Shown here: piece after piece, positions 58,565-64,000 of the stretch
Position numbering within the stretch: the stretch's first letter is position 1
How the letters are laid out: every line of letters starts with the position of its first letter
Source of the DNA: Primula veris
Taxonomy: Eukaryota > Streptophyta > Magnoliopsida > Ericales > Primulaceae
Length of the DNA: 64,000 nucleotides
Assembly (NCBI GenBank): GCA_963682055.1
Contig: OY821749.1
Span: forward strand, 33,859,631-33,923,630
Direction: 5' to 3'
Notes under the pieces: model-generated
What the model saw: the letters and a program-made list of their open reading frames with translations, nothing else
The model's database searches: none
Told to the model about the DNA's origin: nothing
Program-made: the position numbers and the translations under genes

Positions 58565-61500
58565 ATGGATGATAACCCAAAACCCCAAAACTCTACATTA
58601 TTAGAAAACAAGATTCAGTATTTCTCACAGTCTCATGATTCTCCACGTCGACACGACCGTAGATTCTCGATTCCGCTACTTAAACAACAACAGCAGCAGC
58701 CTTTTCTTCTATCGAGTACCGTTTCTACTATCGACATACCCGACCACAATGATGATGATGATGAGGGAGAGTGTTGCTACGATGATTTTTGGAGAGAGAA
58801 TGAAGAGAGGGACAACAAGGGTGGGGATGGTTCTTCGGTGTTGTCGGTTTTGGTGTCGGGTTTTGTGAGGATAATGAGGAGTGGGAGTAGACCAATGAGG
58901 AGGTTGCTCCTTTTGATCTTTCTTAATTTTGCTTATTCCTTTACCGAATTCACCATCGGCCTCTTTTCTGGCCGGATAGGTCAGTCGTTTTCCAAATTAG
59001 CTTTTTTGTTACTTTTTTCGTTATTGTTTGCAGTGGCGGAACTAGAGCTATTTTTTCGTTTTTTGTAATTTTAGGGTGTGTTGAAACGCTAAAATCAGTA
59101 TATTTTTTTCCAAATACATGGTAAAATGTCGTTTTGTTTTCAATGGGGAACTGTTGTAGTTCTTTTAAGCAAGTGAAAATGCAGCAGAAAGAGTTATATT
59201 AATTAAACTTTAACGGTAGTGATGGGGGAGGGGTACAAGAATACGAGTTATCGTCGGGGATGAAAATGCAATGACGTTGTTTTGAATATTCTCCAATACA
59301 ACTTTGCACCAGACTTAGGCATGCTTATCCCTATTGCTTCGTTAGTTTTGATCTTCAACATTTGTCAAACTCTCCTAACGCCTTTTATTTTCTTTCTGAA
59401 TGACACTTTTTTCCCCTAATAGGTGTAATTCTATTTATATATACAGATAATGTTTATGAGGGTTATTACCCTGTAGGTATATGGAAAGTTAAGACATGGA
59501 GTGGTGTAGTGTAACCAATCATAACGAATGACTACATTCACATTTCGTAACATGTCTTTGGGGGGGGGGAATAAAGGTTGCTTTTCCGGTGGTAACTGTG
59601 ATGCTAGCTAATGATGAGATGGAACTAATCAAAATGGCTCACTGAAGGGTTAAATTGTTGTTTGGAACTTGAAAGTGATATTTCTTATGCGATGTTGAAT
59701 TATTATTTTTTGGCTAAAATCATCTCATAGTTATGGACATTTTTGTCCCTACTATTACTGTCTAGTGTCTGAATTGACAGTGCAACTAATCCAGGTAAAT
59801 TTAGTGAATGATTTACATTTGGGTAGGTTTAACTAAACCTTTACATTCCATTGAAAAGGGAATAATATTGGTGATATTGCCACATTTTTCATTCAGTTAA
59901 TTGGTCTATATGGCTAGGTTTGATATGAAAATATAAACATTCATTAGGAGGAGGTGTCACATTTCCTTATTCCAAATTTTCTTTCTTGTTCGTAAAGGTC
60001 ACTCCATTTCAGCACGTAATTGTTTGTTTAGTATCGGTGGGAGACTTTTTATGAACTTGTATTTCCTTGATAGGCTGAGTAGATATCTATTGGTACATTA
60101 GCTGATCTTATTTTTGTGCCATTGCAGGTTTAGTGTCTGATGCTTTTCATTTAACATTTGGATGTGGACTTTTGACATTTTCATTGTTTGCAATGGCTGC
60201 TTCACGGAAAAAGCCTGACAGAATATATACTTACGGGTGAGATTAAACTCGTTATATATCAGGAGATGAAAATCACAAGTTCCCCCTTTTGACGGCATAG
60301 TTGCAAGGATTGTTTCCTTGTATCTTGCAGTTCTGAGTTCTGACAGTTGGGATAAATCAGCTGATATTCAATACGTTTATTTTTTTGGCCAGGTACAAGA
60401 GGCTAGAAGTTTTATCTGCTTTCACCAATGCTGTAAGTAACACTCCACTTTATATATATATATTTTTATATGTATATATATATATATATGTATATATTGT
60501 ATTGTTCAATTACACTCACTGTGTCATATTGTTATGTGATTTTTTTTTTTGGTGCTGTATTTCATTCGAATATTAAAACTGAGGCAGATAAGTTGTTAAT
60601 ATTACTTCGGTTGCATGTGTAGACAGCTGTTTCTTTTATTCATGTCATTCTCCTTGGCTGTAGAAGCACTTCATGCATTTATACAAGACGAATCAGAACA
60701 CAAGTAAGTTTTTTGTATTGCTCTGCATTATAAATTTTGTTTTTGTTTTTAAGCAACTTATTGTTATCAATCTTGCTAGGCACTACTTGATTGTTTCAGC
60801 AGTGACAAATCTGTTAGTGAATCTCATTGGTGTTTGGTTTTTCCGTAGCTATGCTCGTATTAATCTAGGTAAGGGTATTAGACATTGTAATTCTACATTT
60901 TCTGAGTTTATGTTAAAGTTCTAATTTTTAATCCCTTTGTTATTTGTATTTGTTACAGCTTACAGAACTCCAGAAGATATGAATTACCATTCAGTCTGCC
61001 TTCACGTTCTTGCTGATTCTATTCGGAGGTGAAAATTCTATTTTGACTCTTCTTTCCTCATGTGTGCTCTATGCACATAAATCTATCTTAATTTGTTATT
61101 TGTTATTATCTCTTCAGTGCTGGTTTAATCCTGGCTTCATGGCTTTTGTCACTTGGGTAAGTTTCAAATTGCTTTTAGTTGGTCTTATTTGGTTTCAGCT
61201 TGTAAATGCAGCCTTTTCTGCCTTTTTCTTAGAAGCCAGATTTTATTTTGGTTGTTCAACTTCTGGTTTTTGGCCTAAAAATGCTAGAAGCTTAAAAGCT
61301 ACTTTTTCTGAAATTTTTGCCTGAAAATGCTAGAAGCTCTAAGTTGGTACACCCAGCTGTTTTCTCAACCTAATAAGATCCAGCTCTTTTGCTTAATAGC
61401 TGCAGCTAAACAAGCCAGAATAAGATGTCGTGATAAGCTTCTTTTGACTTTATATCACGGTATATTCTTTTTCAGAGTAAGTAATGCAGAAGTTTTGTGC

Positions 61501-62392
61501 TTGGGACTGGTTTCGGTTACGGTGTTTATGTTAGTTATGCCTCTTTTCAAAGTGGCTGGTAGTATTCTACTTCAAACCGCACCACCCAATATTCCACCTT
61601 CAGCACTAAGCAAATGCTGGAGACAGGTAAATGACCTTGGCCCCCTTGTTCGGCTGCTGCTTTTATTCCCAGCTTTTTTATTTTTCTGGGCTGCATCTTG
61701 TTCTATATTTGGTTTGTTGACCTGAAAAAGTTAAAAGCGTTAGGAGGGATGTAGCTAGTTTGTTTCTTGACAAAACATCCCAGCTTAGGTACTTAAATTC
61801 TACTACCAATCAAGCCCTTAAGTGATCTTACACGCAAGTTTTGTACAGACTCCCGGTGGCGTGGTTTGCACTTGCAGAGAAAGTAACATCTTTTGCTACT
61901 TTGTGAAAAAACAGACTTTGATGTTATAGTGGTGCTCTGTAAAGATGCATATTGTTATATTTGTGAATATGCAAATGAAGTTTTTTCTGCGAGGTATTTT
62001 TTACTGATGGTTACTGATTTTAATTTGGTCAGGTGATTTCTAGGGAAGACGTAACAGAACTTTCTCAGGCACGATTTTGGGAATTGGTTCCTGGTCGTGT
62101 TGTTGGGTCTATTTCACTACAGGTAAGACTAATTTTTCACAAAATTTCATATCATGAGTGCTATATTCTTGTTGTATTTATAGCCTTGGGAACAATGTCA
62201 ACTTAGTTTTGTTTCACAAAGATATGTTTCTAATTTATACCTCTATGCTTGGGTGGTAAACTGAAGCTTTTGTTTTGATCTAATTGGCAGGTGAAAAAAG
62301 GAATTGATGACCGTCCTATACTAAGTTATGTGCATGGTCTGTATCACGATCTAGGCGTGCATGACTTGACCGTACAAATTGATTACATCTGA
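58565..62392 (+). CDS. MTPC2: Cation diffusion facilitator, metal tolerance protein C2/MTP5 type, ten exons, 393 aa
   Basis: A Zn transporter-family protein. Exons 58565-58979, 60128-60236, 60393-60432, 60627-60703, 60780-60868, 60959-61028, 61118-61156, 61476-61626, 62033-62122 and 62291-62392 join in frame (1,182 bp). The N-terminal 110 residues are hydrophilic with Gln and Asp runs. Membrane segments follow: LLLLIFLNFAYSFTEFTIGL, LVSDAFHLTFGCGLLTFSLF, LFLLFMSFSLAVEALHAF, YLIVSAVTNLLVNLIGVWFF, HVLADSIRSAGLILASWLLS and CLGLVSVTVFMLVMPLFKVA. A C-terminal cytosolic domain ends VHDLTVQIDYI. TM5 keeps HVLAD (HxxxD), while TM2 reads DAFHLTFG, losing the final Asp of DxxHMLFD. In Arabidopsis, MTP5 works in the Golgi as a heterodimer with MTP12. 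Intron 7 and the start of intron 8 carry GCAGCTT elements. Confidence 0.93.
61181..61416. mobile_element. GCAGCTT-family element in MTP intron 7
   Basis: The left end GGTCTTATTTGGTTTCAGCT and right end AGCTGCAGCTAAACAAGCC are inverted, with AAATGCTAGAAGCTTAAAAG and its echo inside. It starts about 25 bp after the exon 7 donor. Confidence 0.65.
61639..61817. mobile_element. GCAGCTT-family element at the start of MTP intron 8
   Basis: The left end GGCCCCCTTGTTCGGCTGCT and right end TACTACCAATCAAGCCC are inverted. Internal GGTTTGTTGACCTGAAAAAG matches other members. It sits only 12 bp inside the 5' splice site. Confidence 0.55.
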
Positions 62393-63159
62393 GTCATATA
62401 TCCAGAGTAGAAGCCGATGTGGCCAAAACATTGAGTTGAAAAAGTGCATCAGAATTAGAAGAGTTGCAAAAGTAACGGCAACTTGGTTTGAGAATGATTT
62501 AATTGAACAAGTTGTGTTGCCCCTCTAATTATTGTATCGAAAGTTAGAAACGTCGAGTCCATTCGAAGTATTGATAGATATTTGTTGGATTTTTTCACCG
62601 AAGCATTGATAGATATTTGTTGGATTTTTTCACCATCACGATTTGATATATAGATTTCAGCAAATAGTTGTAAGTGGAATATTAGACTTGTATGCCAAAC
62701 TCTAGTGGTTTAAAATCGACATCTTAAATATCAGGTTATGATCAAAAAGAGTAAAAGGGACCAGACTTGGTAAACCAGAAAAGTAAGATACGATGCGATA
62801 TATACCCAAAAATGAAAATTTGCATCAGCCATGCGTTATTTATAGCCAATTAAAAGGTGTTAAAGACTAGAGAACAGTCGATGCAAATTGGAGTATTTCA
62901 GCATCATTATAGTATTTATGTATATTTATGTTTCTGAAGTTTATATGTACATACACTGATACACAGAGAGAAACATATTGTGTTTTTTGTTATCACACAA
63001 ATAATCACGAAATCCCTTGCTAACTGCAGGCTTTTCTTAATATGAAAAAATCATTCGATAAGTTTATTCAGAAACGACAGCACTCGATGACATTATGACA
63101 ACCATCGATTTGAATTACTGGAGTAATTAAGACAAATAAATATTTAATTGATTATAAAA
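62393..63159. other. Convergent spacer between MTP and terpene synthase genes
   Basis: Holds the 3' UTRs of both convergent genes. A short direct duplication (GATAGATATTTGTTGGATTT, at about 62571 and 62608) lies in the MTP 3' flank. No gene seen. Confidence 0.5.
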
Positions 63160-64000
63160 TTAATCCAGAGGAATAGGGTCGAGTAGTAATAATGAAATAA
63201 GAGTTTGTGTCTCGATGCTTTGAGAAGATTGTCCATCACCATAGCGATACATGCACATCGACATTCTAACCAAGTTCTTAGCCGAATCAATAAAAGATCG
63301 AGTGATTAGGGGAGTATCCATCTCTCTTGTTTCATTCATTTTCTTCCACACTTGAGCCATTAAACATTTTACGTGCTCGCTAGCCTTTTCTTCTGAAAAT
63401 CCTGTTTCGTTCATGTAGCACCGGACTGATTTAGGTATATCGAGCTTTTCAATCTCATCCTCCTAACAAAAAAAAAACAGAAAATGAAAGTTTGGATCAA
63501 CTTAACTTATATTCTAAGTTAATATAGATAGATCACTGTGAAAGCTAAATACACTTTATTGCATACAGATGATGTTATTGCCAAGTCATTTGCAAATCGA
63601 AAAATCATAGATGGCCATCGAAAGACGTCGGGATATGTCATCAATATCTTCATGTTCTCGTTTGTTATCGGTTTAGAGAGAAAAACATAAATATGTAACA
63701 ATATGACAAAAGTGGAGCTTGAAACCGCAGCATTATCCATATACTCTCCGAGGGTCATCGGTTTATATCCACTGTAGTACCACTTCGCCTCTACCAAGAA
63801 CGATTTGCAAAGGTCTTCCCACTAAAAGACAAAACCAATGTGAGAAAATAATATATATACTTGTAATACAGCTACGACAAAACAAGAATTAACTAGGTTT
63901 TTTTATATACAATTACTTTTATTTTATTTATAATTTCGGATTAAACTTTACCACTTTCTTGAAGTATGGAATTACGAGAAATCCGTCTTCCTTAAGTGTG
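63160..64000 (-). CDS. Terpene synthase, C-terminal three exons (partial)
   Basis: A class I terpene cyclase, C-terminal alpha domain. Minus-strand exons 64000-63952 (cut by the window end), 63821-63567 and 63462-63160 give TLKEDGFLVIPYFKKV / WEDLCKSFLVEAKWYYSGYK ... GEYMDNAAVSS ... FRFANDLAITSS / EDEIEKLDIPKSVRCYMNET ... ending LLLLDPIPLD. WEDLC..FLVEAKWYYSGYKPT.GEY and PKS..CYM are hallmarks of angiosperm TPS-a/TPS-b cyclases. The DDxxD exon lies outside the window, so product class cannot be set. The second metal-binding motif reads NDLAITSSE(D)E, one residue longer than the usual NDLGTSSDE. An alternative acceptor three bases on would remove one Glu. Stop is in the normal position. Confidence 0.9.

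Overview
This window is nuclear DNA of a flowering plant, most likely a eudicot. The evidence is AT-rich intergenic sequence, GT-AG introns, plant-restricted gene families (clade D PP2C, trichome birefringence-like, terpene synthase, NUDX23, MTPC2) and many plant transposon types. I could not name the species. Six multi-exon genes were spliced by hand to complete or near-complete reading frames. A seventh (POLD2, left edge) and an eighth (terpene synthase, right edge) are cut by the window ends.

Layout. 216-2872: last nine exons of the DNA polymerase delta small subunit gene. 4703-5572: a two-exon gene for a conserved but uncharacterised 140-residue plant protein. About 6570-8225: an apparent non-coding host gene with at least four C/D-box snoRNA-like units and one decayed copy; two units are paralogues whose guide should target the 18S rRNA site served by U44. 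9300-14400: mobile DNA (a foldback element, a CACTA element with a nested foldback, a 1.2-kb solo LTR). 14400-18500: mostly unassigned. 18500-28700: an unusual repeat district with a promoter-like start, three roughly 213-bp tandem repeats, about 39 copies of a roughly 175-bp hairpin-bearing satellite interrupted by a small Helitron, a displaced copy of the left-hand leader sequence, and a triplicated exon-like segment. 29300-34850: a decayed L1-type LINE on the minus strand.

The gene-dense right half, all on + until the end, holds a clade D protein phosphatase 2C (39134-43253), a J-domain protein (45566-50389) with a 5S-rRNA-bearing Cassandra-type solo LTR in intron 1, a TBL O-acetyltransferase (50857-52986), chloroplast Nudix hydrolase 23 (53668-57673), a CDF metal transporter of the MTPC2/MTP5 type (58565-62392) and, on minus, a terpene synthase 3' part (63160-64000). 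These are ordinary dispersed plant genes, with no pathway link visible between them.

Two patterns cross gene boundaries. First, composite (CT)n/(AT)n microsatellites sit just upstream of the start codons of four of these genes and of the transcript-like start near 18600. Second, a short inverted-repeat element family with termini like TTGTTTGGTTGCAGCTT recurs about a dozen times, mostly inside introns.
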